Below, in pieces: positions 8,238-16,570 of a DNA stretch of 30,859 nucleotides. The first letter of the stretch is position 1; each line of letters starts with the position of its first letter. The notes under the pieces were generated by a model, which did not search any database, had not been told where the DNA came from, and worked only from the letters and a program-made list of their open reading frames with translations. Both the position numbers and the translations under genes were made by a program. The DNA is from Verrucomicrobia bacterium UBA740. GTDB lineage: Bacteria > Verrucomicrobiota > Kiritimatiellia > RFP12 > UBA1067. Where the stretch lies: assembly GCA_002298665.1 (NCBI GenBank), contig DBKW01000074.1, forward strand, positions 1 through 30,859, read 5' to 3'.

Positions 8238-8986
8238 TTGGCCGCCTCCCGGCGTTCCGCCAGCGCGCGCGCCACGTCGGGCACCGCGTCCAGCAAGCGC
8301 CGCGTATAGTCGCTCGCCGGGTTCGCGAAGACCTGTTCCGCGGGGCCGGCGTCCACGAAAACGCCCTTCTGCATCACGCAAATCGTGTCGCACACGTTCT
8401 TGACGACGGCGAGGTCATGGGCGATGAGCAGGATGGCGAGCCCCGTTTCCCTGCGAAGGTCGCGCAGGATGTTGAGGACGCGCGCCTGGACCGACACGTC
8501 CAGCGCCGAGACGGGTTCGTCCGCCACCAATACGTCCGGACGGCAGGCGAGCGCGCGCGCAATCGAGACGCGTTGGCACTGACCGCCCGACATTTCGCGC
8601 GGATATTGGTCCAGCACCGCGTTGGGAAGTCCCACCCGCGCCAGCAAATCCTCAGGGGACTGGGGATTGCGCTTGATTTTCAGGACCTCCGCCAGCGTCT
8701 GGCGGGTCGTCATGCGCGGATTCAGCGAGCCGACGGCGTCCTGGAAGACCATCTGCACGGATGCCGCATGCACCGCGAGCCGTCCGTCGGAAGGCTTGTT
8801 CAGGCCCATGACCGTGCGCGCGATCGTCGACTTGCCCGAGCCCGATTCGCCCACGATGCCCAGAATCTCGCCTTTGGAAAGCGTAAACGACACGCCCCGC
8901 ACGGCCTCGAACGTGCCGTACGAGACGCGCAGATCTTCCGCTTCCAGCAACAGGGGCGCGCTCACGCGAACAGACGCTCCCGGCAT
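8234..8986 (-). CDS. OppF/DppF-type ABC transporter ATP-binding protein (orphan)
   Basis: A 250-aa ATPase of the peptide/nickel ABC importer type. Walker A GESGSGKST, Q-loop VFQDAVGSLNPRM, signature MSGGQCQRVSIARAL, Walker B VLVADEPVSALD and H-loop IAHDL are all intact, so it should hydrolyse ATP. The C-terminal Cys-containing OppF tail is shortened. Two starts are possible: the ATG at 8986, which overlaps argH by 25 bp, or a GTG at 8965, which gives a 4-bp GTGA overlap like that of the next gene. No permease, substrate-binding protein or OppD partner lies in the window, so it must work with a transporter encoded elsewhere or be a leftover of a larger cluster. Confidence 0.88.
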   Translation of the reverse strand: MPGASVRVSAPLLLEAEDLRVSYGTFEAVRGVSFTLSKGEILGIVGESGSGKSTIARTVMGLNKPSDGRLAVHAASVQMVFQDAVGSLNPRMTTRQTLAEVLKIKRNPQSPEDLLARVGLPNAVLDQYPREMSGGQCQRVSIARALACRPDVLVADEPVSALDVSVQARVLNILRDLRRETGLAILLIAHDLAVVKNVCDTICVMQKGVFVDAGPAEQVFANPASDYTRRLLDAVPDVARALAERREAAK

Positions 8987-10323
8987 TGCGCGAACGCTTT
9001 CTGGCGTGTTTGGATGGTTTGGGCGACCGCCGCGAGACGCCGCGCGTACAGGCCCTCGTCGATGCCGCCCGTCGTGCCCTCGTGCGTCTTTGCGTTGACC
9101 GCGGCGTCGGGGTCTTCCTCCGAGAGCCGCTCCAAATGGTCGCGCACCTCGTGGTAGGCGTCACGCCAGGGCGTACCCTGCGCCACCAAACGGAGGGCGA
9201 CATCCGTCGCGAAAACGCCGGGCGTGAAGCCGGCGCGGCACTTGTCGGCGTCCACCGTCACGCCGGAGACGACTTTCGCCAGAATCCGCAGGGTCGTGCG
9301 CGTGATGTCGAGCCCCCTCATGTAGAGGCCCTTGCAGTCCTGCAGATCGCGGTTGTAGCCGCCCGGCATCGCGTGCAAAAGCGAAAGTGCCGCGGTCTGC
9401 AGGCCGAGCACCTGCGCCGCCTTCGAGCGGACAAGCTCGAGCACGTCCGGATTGAACTTCTGGGGCATGATAGAAGAGCCCGTGCAGTAGGCGCGCGGCA
9501 GTTTGAAGTAGGCGAACTCGGGCATGGAAAAGAGAATCAAGTCCTCCGCCAGGCGCGACAAGACCGCCATCAGCTGCGCCAGGGCGGACAACACCGCCGC
9601 CTCGCATTCGCCGCGGGCCATGGACGCGCCGAAAACGTTGTGGATGGTCGCGGAAAATCCGAGCAGTTCCGTCGTGCGGGCGCGGTTCAGGGGCAGCGGC
9701 ACGCCATATCCCGCCGCGCTCCCGAGCGGATTGCGGTCCACGAGCCGGTAGGCGGCTTCCAGGTTCTCGATCTGGTCGAGAATCATTTCCGCATGGCCCG
9801 TCGCCCACATCTCGACGCTCGAGGGCATCGCCGGCTGCAGGTGGGTGCGCCCGACGAGCGGAATGCGCCCCGCCTGCCGGCCGAACGCGCAGAGCGCCGC
9901 CGCCAGTTCGGCGGTTTCGCTTTCCGCCGCCAGAAGCTCGTCCTTCATGTGCAGGCGCACGTCGACGGCCACCTGGTCGTTGCGCGAACGTCCCGTATGG
10001 ATCTTCTTGCCCAGGTCGCCCAGCTTTTCCGTCAAAAGGCGCTCGACGGCCATGTGGACGTCCTGGTCCTCGACGTGGATCTCGAAGTGTCCGTCCTGGG
10101 CGCTCGCGGCGATGCGACCGAGTTCCCTGCGGACTTCCGTCGCCTCGGCTTGCGTGATGATGGGCGTCTTGAGCGGCATTTCCGACAGCATCGTCACGTG
10201 CGCCGCGGTGCCCATGCAGTCCCAAACCGCCAGGCGCAAATCGAGAACGGGGTCGTCCCCCACCGTGTAGGTCAGAATGTCCGGATCGACCGTATTGTCC
10301 GTAATCGTCTTCTTCGTCTTCAT
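8962..10323 (-). CDS. argH: Argininosuccinate lyase
   Basis: A 453-aa homotetrameric lyase that splits argininosuccinate into arginine and fumarate, the last step of arginine synthesis. Seen: HTGRSRNDQ (109-117), THLQPAMP (160-167) and the fumarase/aspartase superfamily signature GSSIMPQKFNPDVLEL (about 282-297), where the flexible catalytic Ser loop sits. The signature has Phe in place of the usual Lys (QKFNPD instead of QKKNPD), a known kind of variation but worth noting. The ATG at 10323 overlaps the previous stop by 4 bp. No other arginine genes are nearby. Confidence 0.93.
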   Translation of the reverse strand: MKTKKTITDNTVDPDILTYTVGDDPVLDLRLAVWDCMGTAAHVTMLSEMPLKTPIITQAEATEVRRELGRIAASAQDGHFEIHVEDQDVHMAVERLLTEKLGDLGKKIHTGRSRNDQVAVDVRLHMKDELLAAESETAELAAALCAFGRQAGRIPLVGRTHLQPAMPSSVEMWATGHAEMILDQIENLEAAYRLVDRNPLGSAAGYGVPLPLNRARTTELLGFSATIHNVFGASMARGECEAAVLSALAQLMAVLSRLAEDLILFSMPEFAYFKLPRAYCTGSSIMPQKFNPDVLELVRSKAAQVLGLQTAALSLLHAMPGGYNRDLQDCKGLYMRGLDITRTTLRILAKVVSGVTVDADKCRAGFTPGVFATDVALRLVAQGTPWRDAYHEVRDHLERLSEEDPDAAVNAKTHEGTTGGIDEGLYARRLAAVAQTIQTRQKAFAQCRERLFA

Positions 10324-11252
10324 TTGAGGGTTCCTTTCTCCGCTTTGCGCGCTTCCTCGAGGGCCACGTTGAGCCGGATGTCGGCGTCTTCAAGCTGTTT
10401 GTGCAACTCATCCTTCGTCCGCGCGAAGCGGGCGAGTTCGAACAGAAAATCGCTGTAGGCGCGTCCGGCCGCGGCGAGTTCGGGGCTGCGTCCGCCCGAA
10501 TAGGCGACGAGCAAAGGCGCTTTGGCGTACGCCGCGAACCGCACGCGCGGATCGACGGCGGCCATGTCGATCGCCTGGGCGAACGTGACCGAGGGGTAGA
10601 CGTTGGAAAAGGAATGTCCGTAGGCGGGAGGATACAGCCGCAACCGGCTGGCGAACGTCAGTACGTCCACCGCCCGCGCCACTCCGGGCTGCAGGACCTT
10701 GCGCATGAGCGTGAGTGCCTCTTCGTCCGTGAGGGACGTCTTTTCGCCGCGCTTCCAGCGTTCCAGGGTAGCGTACTCGTCCGCCGCACGGCGCACCGGG
10801 TCGAGATCGCGGTAAAAGGCGTCCGCCTCGGCGTCCGAGAGTTCCTGCCCCTTGACCGCGCGCATGAAGGCCTTGACGATTTCCGTCTGCAGTTTCGCCA
10901 GGTCCGTGCTCCCGGGGGCGGGCAGGAAGAGCCGCGTCCGCGGCGGTTCGCCTTCCCGGTTCTGCACCCGCACCACGACGCGCGTATCATTCGTGCGCCC
11001 TTCGCCGATTGTCAGGCAGACGGCGGGTTCGGCAAAACGCCGCGGCTGTTCGCGGAAGCCCCGGTAGAGTTCCGTGCAAATCCCCGCGGCGAAACTGGCG
11101 ATGGGGGACTGGTACTCCCGGCGCACGTCGGCGGGGCAGTCGGCGACGACCTGCACGAGTCCCTGCACTTTCGTGAGGACGGGCGCACGCATCCGCGCGA
11201 TGATTTCCGCACGCGAAAGGGACGCGGCGAACATGAGGAGCGCCAGGACCAT
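10320..11252 (-). CDS. Predicted secreted protein of unknown function
   Basis: A 310-aa protein not recognised as a known family. The N-terminus MVLALLMFAASLSRAEI looks like a short signal peptide with a cleavage site near Ala-Glu at 15-16; there is no lipobox Cys. The rest is soluble, Ala/Arg-rich and mostly helical, with two Cys (about residues 39 and 59) that could form a disulfide, and a helical C-terminus of charged residues (DELHKQLEDADIRLNVALEEARKAEKG). It sits in a tight operon between an MraY-like gene (1-bp gap) and argH (4-bp overlap), so a link to the cell envelope is plausible but unproven. Confidence 0.7.
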   Translation of the reverse strand: MVLALLMFAASLSRAEIIARMRAPVLTKVQGLVQVVADCPADVRREYQSPIASFAAGICTELYRGFREQPRRFAEPAVCLTIGEGRTNDTRVVVRVQNREGEPPRTRLFLPAPGSTDLAKLQTEIVKAFMRAVKGQELSDAEADAFYRDLDPVRRAADEYATLERWKRGEKTSLTDEEALTLMRKVLQPGVARAVDVLTFASRLRLYPPAYGHSFSNVYPSVTFAQAIDMAAVDPRVRFAAYAKAPLLVAYSGGRSPELAAAGRAYSDFLFELARFARTKDELHKQLEDADIRLNVALEEARKAEKGTLK

Positions 11253-11253
11253 G

Positions 11254-12333
11254 TCAGCGGATTTTCACGAGCAGGATGAACAAAAGCGGCATGACAATCA
11301 GTTGCAGAAGAACGAAACGCATGAGGACCTGCGCATTGGACCAGTGGAGGTTCTTCTTGCAGTGGTCGTGGAGCGGAAAACGCACGCGGCGGATGGGGGA
11401 ATCCGCGTCAAAGTCCCGTCCGAACTTGTGCGCCAGGCGCAGGAGGACGAGTTTGGCGAGTCCGCCGCCCCCGTTGACGAGCAGAATCGGCGCGAACACG
11501 AGGACCAGGAAGGGATTCCCCGTCACGAGCACCGCCGTCCCGAGCAGAATGCCCAAAAACCGGCTGCCGCCGTCGCCCATCAGCACCTTTGAAGGTTCGG
11601 CGTTGTACCACAAATAGCCGCCCACCGCGCCGGCGACGACCATGACGAGAATCGCCCAGCGCGCGGCATCCGGATTGCAGGGCAGGAGGAAGTAGTGCGC
11701 CACGGGCTTGTAGCCGATCACCACGTACAGCATGACGGCGAGCATGACGAGGGCGATGAGGGTCAGGGAACCGGCCAGCCCGTCCACGCCGTCCGAACAG
11801 TTCGTGGCATTCATCGTGAACCAGAGCACGAAGGCCGCGCCCGGAACGTAGATCCACATCGGCACGTGCCACATGCCCTTCACGAACGGCAGCCAGACGA
11901 GCGTGGAGTGTCCCTTGGCGATGCAATAGGCGATTGCGAGCGAAACGACCGCGTCCAGAAGCCCCTTCTTGAGTTCGCCCCACGGCACGGCGGCCCGGTC
12001 GTCCAAGTAGCCGAACAGCATGGCGACATAGATGAAGAGGACGGCGAGCGCGTCCCAGACGTCGAGCGGCACGAAGAGCAGAATCACCGGCAGCGCCAGC
12101 AACGTCACAATCAGCCCGGCACCCGTGGGCTTGCCCTTCGAGACCATGCCCCCCAAATCCCCCAGAATCGCCTTGCCCCGGTCGCGCGGCAGTTTGTCCC
12201 AGAGACGCGGCAAAAGAAAGACGACGAGAAGCGCCGCGCAAAAAGCGCCACCCGCCAAAAGGAGCGCGTGGGACTGCAACAGGCGGAAAGGACCCCAGTA
12301 ATGCTGCAGAAACGCCGAGAGATGGTAAAGCAT
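11254..12333 (-). CDS. MraY-like phospho-sugar transferase (polyprenyl-phosphate glycosyltransferase family 4)
   Basis: A 359-aa membrane enzyme of the MraY/WecA family, which transfers a phospho-sugar from a UDP-sugar to undecaprenyl phosphate. Key acidic motifs: GYLDD (108-112), NCSDGVDGLAG (178-188) and GDGGS (254-257). PLHDHCKKN (320-328) followed by HWSNAQVLMRF resembles the MraY-specific PxHHHxE... W...QV..RF region, so it is nearer to MraY (lipid I of peptidoglycan) than to WecA. Deviations: canonical MraY has HHH where HDH is seen, and MGDTGS where MGDGGS is seen. About ten membrane helices. It is not next to any mur, fts or ddl gene, which is unusual for mraY. Confidence 0.82.
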   Translation of the reverse strand: MLYHLSAFLQHYWGPFRLLQSHALLLAGGAFCAALLVVFLLPRLWDKLPRDRGKAILGDLGGMVSKGKPTGAGLIVTLLALPVILLFVPLDVWDALAVLFIYVAMLFGYLDDRAAVPWGELKKGLLDAVVSLAIAYCIAKGHSTLVWLPFVKGMWHVPMWIYVPGAAFVLWFTMNATNCSDGVDGLAGSLTLIALVMLAVMLYVVIGYKPVAHYFLLPCNPDAARWAILVMVVAGAVGGYLWYNAEPSKVLMGDGGSRFLGILLGTAVLVTGNPFLVLVFAPILLVNGGGGLAKLVLLRLAHKFGRDFDADSPIRRVRFPLHDHCKKNLHWSNAQVLMRFVLLQLIVMPLLFILLVKIR

Positions 12334-12335
12334 GG

Positions 12336-13091
12336 TTATCTAATATCCTTGTAAAAGACTTTCCAGAGAAAAAGACCGCGCGCAGGAGCCGTTTCGACGC
12401 GCGCCGTCCGCGGCGCATGTTCCGCCAGAAGTTCCCGGACGGCTTCGGGCTTTTCGCGTCCACGCCCCACGCTCAGCAGGAACCCCACCATGGACCGCAC
12501 CTGCTTGTAGAGAAATCCGTCCCCGCGCACGATGAACGTGTAGCGCGGACCCGTCTTCTTGACGTCAAAGGCGAAAACCGTCCGTACCGTCGACTCCAAT
12601 ACCCGGTCCGGATTCGCCGCGAAAGACACGAAATCGTGCCGGCCGACGAAGTAGGACGCGGCGCGGCGCATGGCCTCGAGGTCCAGCGCGCGGTGGCAGA
12701 ATGTCCAGTACGGCACGAGGTCCGGCGGTTCGATTTCCGCCTGGTACAGTTGGTAGCGGTACTCCTTGCCCTTCGCCGAAAGCCGCGCGTCGAACCGCTC
12801 CGCGGCATAGGCGGCGTGCAGGATGCGGATGGCTTCCGGCAGCCGCGCATTGAGGGCGCGCACGATGTTTTTCGGCGGGATGGGCTTCGTCAGATGGAAA
12901 TGCGCGACGAATCCCTTCGCGTGCACCCCCGCATCCGTCCGGGAACTGCCGTAAATCCGCACGGGGCCCTGCTCCAGCCAGGCGAGGGCCTCCTCGACGA
13001 CCTGCTGGATGCCCAGCGCATTTTCCTGCGTCTGCCATCCGGAGTAGGCGGTGCCGTCATAGGCGATGCGGACTTTGTACTTTCTCTTCAC
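12336..13091 (-). CDS. truA: tRNA pseudouridine(38-40) synthase TruA
   Basis: A 251-aa pseudouridine synthase for positions 38-40 of the tRNA anticodon arm. Seen: the N-terminal YDGTAYSGWQTQ, the catalytic-Asp motif SSRTDAGVHA, GKEYRYQLY and the late RGDGFLYKQVRSMVGFLLSVGRG. The start codon is GTG (13091), giving MKRKYKVRIAYDG; it lies 4 bp after the manC stop. Length is normal and all key residues are present. Confidence 0.95.
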   Translation of the reverse strand: MKRKYKVRIAYDGTAYSGWQTQENALGIQQVVEEALAWLEQGPVRIYGSSRTDAGVHAKGFVAHFHLTKPIPPKNIVRALNARLPEAIRILHAAYAAERFDARLSAKGKEYRYQLYQAEIEPPDLVPYWTFCHRALDLEAMRRAASYFVGRHDFVSFAANPDRVLESTVRTVFAFDVKKTGPRYTFIVRGDGFLYKQVRSMVGFLLSVGRGREKPEAVRELLAEHAPRTARVETAPARGLFLWKVFYKDIR

Positions 13092-13095
13092 GCTG

Positions 13096-14100
13096 TCACT
13101 TGGGAGACTGGAAAAGCTTCTTCATTTCCGCCAAACGGCTTTTGTCGGCGACGAGCACGCCCTGCGGGGTCGTGACCACCACGAGGTTGGAAACGCCCAA
13201 AAGCGCGATGGGCGCCCCCCGCACCACGCAGATATTGCCCGCGGCGTCCACCTTCCGGCACGGTCCTTCGCAGACGTTCCCGCTGCCGTCGTGCGGAAAA
13301 TACTTGTCGAACGCCTGGAAGCCGCCGACGTCGTCCCAGCCGAAATCGCCGCGGACGACCGCGACATTGGGCGTTTTCTCCATGACGGCGTAGTCGAACG
13401 AAATCCGCGGCAGGGGTTCGTAGAGCCGCGCGAGGTCCTCTTCCGAACGGGGCACGGGGTCCGTCAACGGCGCCAAAACGGGCGCGGCAGTCCGGATTGC
13501 CGTGCGGAATACGCCTGCGCGGGCGATGAAAAGCCCGGCGTTCCACAGATAGCCCTTGCGCAAATAGGCTTTCGCCCGCGCGGCGTCCGGCTTCTCCACG
13601 AAAGCGCCCGTGTCGGGGTTCACATAGCCGAACGACGTGGAAGGCGACATCGGCTGGATGCCGATGACCACGATCGCGTCCTTCTTTTCCGCCAGGCGGA
13701 TGGCCTGGCGCACAGTCTTGCCGAACGCCTTTTCGTCTCCGATCAGATGGTCGCTCGCGAAAAAGCCGACGACGTCCGCGTCATGCGTCCCGGCAAGGCC
13801 CGTCCCCAGCGCGATCGCCGCGCCGGTATCGCGCCGGCAGGGTTCGCCCACGATGTGCGCGGCGGGGACTTCCGGCAGCTCCTGCCGCGTCAAAGCCACA
13901 TGCTTCTTGGAGGTAATGACGAACACGTCCGTCGCGGATGCCACCGTCTCCAGGCGCCGCACGCTCTGCTGCAAAAGGCTCGCCCCGCCGAAAACGTTGA
14001 GAAACTGCTTGGGCTTCTCCGGCGTGGAAAGCGGCCAGAAGCGTTCGCCGCTTCCGCCCGCCAGGATGACCGCCTTGAATGAGGCGTTTTGTTTCGGCAT
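13096..14100 (-). CDS. manC: Mannose-1-phosphate guanylyltransferase
   Basis: A 334-aa cytoplasmic nucleotidyltransferase making GDP-mannose from GTP and mannose-1-phosphate, the donor for mannose- and fucose-containing surface glycans. The N-terminal signature AVILAGGSGERFWPLSTPEKPKQF, then GFFASDHLI, FGYVNPDTGAFVEKPD and YLWNAGLFI are typical. It is the short form: the C-terminal phosphomannose isomerase domain of bifunctional ManC/AlgA enzymes is absent. It starts 4 bp after the transporter stop. The glycosyltransferase at 3144-4322 could be one user of the product, but that link is only by proximity. Confidence 0.92.
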   Translation of the reverse strand: MPKQNASFKAVILAGGSGERFWPLSTPEKPKQFLNVFGGASLLQQSVRRLETVASATDVFVITSKKHVALTRQELPEVPAAHIVGEPCRRDTGAAIALGTGLAGTHDADVVGFFASDHLIGDEKAFGKTVRQAIRLAEKKDAIVVIGIQPMSPSTSFGYVNPDTGAFVEKPDAARAKAYLRKGYLWNAGLFIARAGVFRTAIRTAAPVLAPLTDPVPRSEEDLARLYEPLPRISFDYAVMEKTPNVAVVRGDFGWDDVGGFQAFDKYFPHDGSGNVCEGPCRKVDAAGNICVVRGAPIALLGVSNLVVVTTPQGVLVADKSRLAEMKKLFQSPK

Positions 14101-14104
14101 GGCC

Positions 14105-15343
14105 TTACGCCTCCGCTTCGGGCGTGGACTTGTCGACGATCGAGCAGATGCAGCAGTCGGACCACACGTTTTCCGCCGTCTCGATCATGTCGATAATCGT
14201 GTAGATCGGCAGGATGACGCCCAGAATCATGAGATTTCCGCCAATGCCCGCCATCAGGGAGAGCGTCAGGAAGTAGCACCCCATCGGGACGCCCGCGTTG
14301 CCGATTGCGCAAATGACGGCGATCGCGCACCAGACCAGCATCGTCGGCAGGGTGAGGACGATGCCGCAGTCCGGCGAATTCTGCATGACGAAAAGCGAGG
14401 TGACGAGGATGAACGCCGCGCATCCGTTCATGTTGATCGTGCAGCAGAGCGGCAGGATGAACCGGGCGATCCACGGTTTCGCCTTCATGTTCTTCTCGGC
14501 CGTGGCGATCGTCACCGGCAAGGTCGCCGCGGAACTCTTCGTGAAGAGCGCCATCAGCAGCGCCGGCGTCATTTCACGCATGACCCGGTACCCATTGACG
14601 CCGCGCAAATAGCAGATAAGCGGCAGGATAACGAAGAACTGGATCAGGTTGCCCGCCAGCACCACGAGCACGTACTTGCCGATGGAACCGACCACCACAC
14701 CGGCGGACATCTGCGCGGCCAGCTGCGCGGCGAAAGCGACGATGCCCACGGGGAGCGCCCAGATGAGCCCCTTGATGAGCCCGAAGAATATCTCCTGCAA
14801 ACCGTTGATCGCCCGGTGCAAAAGGCGCACGTTCTCGCTCGTGCGGCCCAAAATGGCGATGGCAATGCCGATGCCCGCCGAAATGATCACGATCGGCAAC
14901 ACGTTCCCCGTCAGGAACGGATTCACGAGATTGTTCGGGATGGCGTTCAGGATATGGCCGTAGATCGTGTCCGGCGTCTCGGCCAGGCGCGAAACCGTCC
15001 CCTTAGCCGCATCCGAGACGGACGCGATCACGTCGGCGGAAAGTTCACCCGGCTTGACGAGGAGGTAGAGTCCCAACCCGACAAGCGCCGCGACGAAGGA
15101 CGTGAACACCGTGTAGCCCAGCGTCCGGGCGAACACGCGACCCATCTTCTTGCCTTCGCCCAGCGACGCCATCGCCGTCAGGATCGCCAGCGCCACCGTC
15201 GGCACCGCGACGAACTGGAAGGCGCGCGTATAGGCCGCGGCCACAAAATCCATGAACCTGTCGAGCCCGCCTATGCCCAGGCTGCCCAATACCGCGCCCA
15301 CAACGAGTGCGAGCGTCCAAATTATCGCTCTTTTTGCTTTCAT
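14105..15343 (-). CDS. Dicarboxylate/amino acid:cation symporter (DAACS family)
   Basis: A 412-aa sodium- or proton-coupled symporter of the glutamate/aspartate/serine-threonine/dicarboxylate family. About eight membrane helices plus two re-entrant loops. The HP1 serine-rich motif reads TKSSAATLP (268-276). The TM7 motif reads TINMNGCA (302-309), where well-studied glutamate transporters have NMDGT; the Asp-to-Asn change at a cation-site position suggests a different ion or substrate preference. The second re-entrant region AIGNAGVPMGCYF is also recognisable. Substrate is not determinable (glutamate, serine/threonine or C4-dicarboxylate). It is the first gene after the promoter at 15434. Confidence 0.9.
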   Translation of the reverse strand: MKAKRAIIWTLALVVGAVLGSLGIGGLDRFMDFVAAAYTRAFQFVAVPTVALAILTAMASLGEGKKMGRVFARTLGYTVFTSFVAALVGLGLYLLVKPGELSADVIASVSDAAKGTVSRLAETPDTIYGHILNAIPNNLVNPFLTGNVLPIVIISAGIGIAIAILGRTSENVRLLHRAINGLQEIFFGLIKGLIWALPVGIVAFAAQLAAQMSAGVVVGSIGKYVLVVLAGNLIQFFVILPLICYLRGVNGYRVMREMTPALLMALFTKSSAATLPVTIATAEKNMKAKPWIARFILPLCCTINMNGCAAFILVTSLFVMQNSPDCGIVLTLPTMLVWCAIAVICAIGNAGVPMGCYFLTLSLMAGIGGNLMILGVILPIYTIIDMIETAENVWSDCCICSIVDKSTPEAEA

Positions 15344-15433
15344 ATGACTATTTTTTTAGTTTTCGGCTCTTTTTGTCCGCTGAAACGACCTCCACCATGG
15401 ACGCCGCCCCGCCTTTGATGACCGGTTTCGTAT

Positions 15434-15442
15434 ATTATACCA
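15434..15442 (-). promoter_or_regulatory. Extended -10 promoter for the transporter-to-helicase operon
   Basis: TGGTATAAT on the minus strand, about 90 bp upstream of the transporter ATG; no matching -35 hexamer. It is identical to the elements at 5421 and 20203. The gap 15344-15587 otherwise shows only a weak inverted repeat (a GGGCTCTGG/CCAGCCC arm pair around 15501-15540) and no gene. Confidence 0.7.
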
Positions 15443-15587
15443 AAAATCGCCGCGAAAATCCCTTAAAATCGTCTAATCGCGGCGGAAAATAACAGACGTA
15501 TCCAGCCCGGTTCCCGGGACGGGCGACACGGGGCTCTGGATGCGCCAATGGATGAAAGGTGAACACGCCTTTTTCAACGTGTCTTTT

Positions 15588-16317
15588 TCAGGGAATGAAT
15601 CGTTGCAACAATAACCGCCTCGCCGCGACGTTCTTCGCCCCGCAGACATAAACCGTTCCCTCGCGCTCGATGAGTTGCAGGGTGCCCTTTCGCGCCTTGT
15701 TGAAGTCGGACAATTTCACCGGAAGCGGCTTCCCGAATGGCGTCAATTCAGCCACGGCGAAGACGCCATTCCCCTTGGCAGTCATCCGATAGAGCCCGCA
15801 TGCGCCGTCCTTCTTCTCCACCAGCACGTGATAGGCGGCGCCGACGACGGCGTTTTTGGGTTCGACCGCGCGGGGCGCCGTGCGCCAAAGTTCCAACTTT
15901 TCGACCTTGAAACGGCGCAAATTTGCCGAAAACGCGTCAATATGTACTCTTTCTTCAGCATTGAGGGATTGTATGGCGGGTATCCACGCCAGCCAGGACG
16001 GGAGGGATAGTCTACCCATGTATCCAAAGCGGTTCAGGGCGACGAACAGTGCCGTGCCCCCGCCCAGAAGGCATGCGACAACGAGCAGAATCCCCCCGAA
16101 AGCCCGCCGCCTGAGCCGCAGCACGGGTTTCGGACGCGGCGCTTCCTCGTCCGAACTTTGCGGGGGCAAAGGCGAGCGAACACCGGGCAAGCCTACCCGC
16201 ACAGGGGGAAGAAAAGGCAAAACTCCCCCCGCAATAGGGGCAGGGTACGACATCGCCAGCCTCAATATCTCCCTCGACATTGATCTGCTTCCTGCAATGT
16301 TTGCATGTGACAATCAT
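15588..16317 (-). pseudogene. Zinc-ribbon, single-span membrane protein with an apparent frameshift at a G6 run
   Basis: From the ATG at 16317 the frame encodes a zinc ribbon: MIVTCKHC, then PCPYCGG about 20 residues on (four Cys). It then runs into low-quality sequence. The downstream frame continues instead with a Pro/Arg-rich linker (LPPVRVGLPG), a clear membrane helix (FGGILLVVACLLGGGTALFVAL) and a C-terminal domain of about 150 residues with unknown function, ending at 15588. The frames join if one G is removed from the run of six at 16225-16230 (giving CPYCGG-VLPFLPP). A sequencing error, a real inactivating mutation or phase variation would all look the same. Zinc-ribbon plus membrane-helix proteins of this layout are common and poorly characterised. 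It has its own sigma-70 promoter. Confidence 0.72.
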
Positions 16318-16363
16318 TTTGGAAATCTCTTAAATTACATCTTTATGAACTGGTTGTATTGGC

Positions 16364-16392
16364 AGTATATCATTATGGGCTTCTAAAGTCAA
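16364..16392 (-). promoter_or_regulatory. Sigma-70-type promoter for the zinc-ribbon gene
   Basis: On the minus strand, TTGACT (16387-16392), a 17-bp spacer and TATACT (16364-16369), one mismatch from consensus in each box. It lies about 45 bp upstream of the ATG at 16317. Confidence 0.75.
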
Positions 16393-16479
16393 TCCCCATC
16401 GGACGGCAATCGCCGACGTATTCCAGCCAACCGGCCGACTCCCGCCTACGGACGGGAAACGGGCGTCCACGGACTCCGA

Positions 16480-16516
16480 AACAAAACTCCACGGGGTTTT
16501 CCCTAAATCCCCGTGG
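16480..16516 (-). terminator. Rho-independent terminator of the RlmB-PFK-Nif3-RluA operon
   Basis: On the minus strand, an 8-bp perfect stem CCACGGGG / CCCCGTGG (16509-16516 and 16489-16496) with a 12-nt loop, followed by AGTTTTGTTTC. It lies about 55 bp after the RluA stop codon. The plus-strand side is also T-rich, so it could act in both directions. Confidence 0.75.
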
Positions 16517-16557
16517 GGTTTTCCTTTTTCCCCGTAGTGTTTTGTTTTTCTCCCCGT
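16489..16557. repeat. Degenerate tandem CCCCGT-T-rich units at the terminator
   Basis: On the plus strand, CCCCGT recurs at about 16509, 16530 and 16552, each time except the last followed by a G/T-rich then T-rich block (units of 21 and 22 bp). The first unit forms the right arm of the terminator hairpin. The array looks like a terminator hairpin arm that has been duplicated. Confidence 0.6.
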
Positions 16558-16570
16558 GCGCGGAAGATGT

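Noticed and set aside
8238..8393. N-terminal extension of RsmE
   Set aside because: The extra 52 codons are an Arg/Gly-rich shadow of the ABC ATPase end; the GTG at 8237 with a GGAGG site gives a normal-length RsmE.
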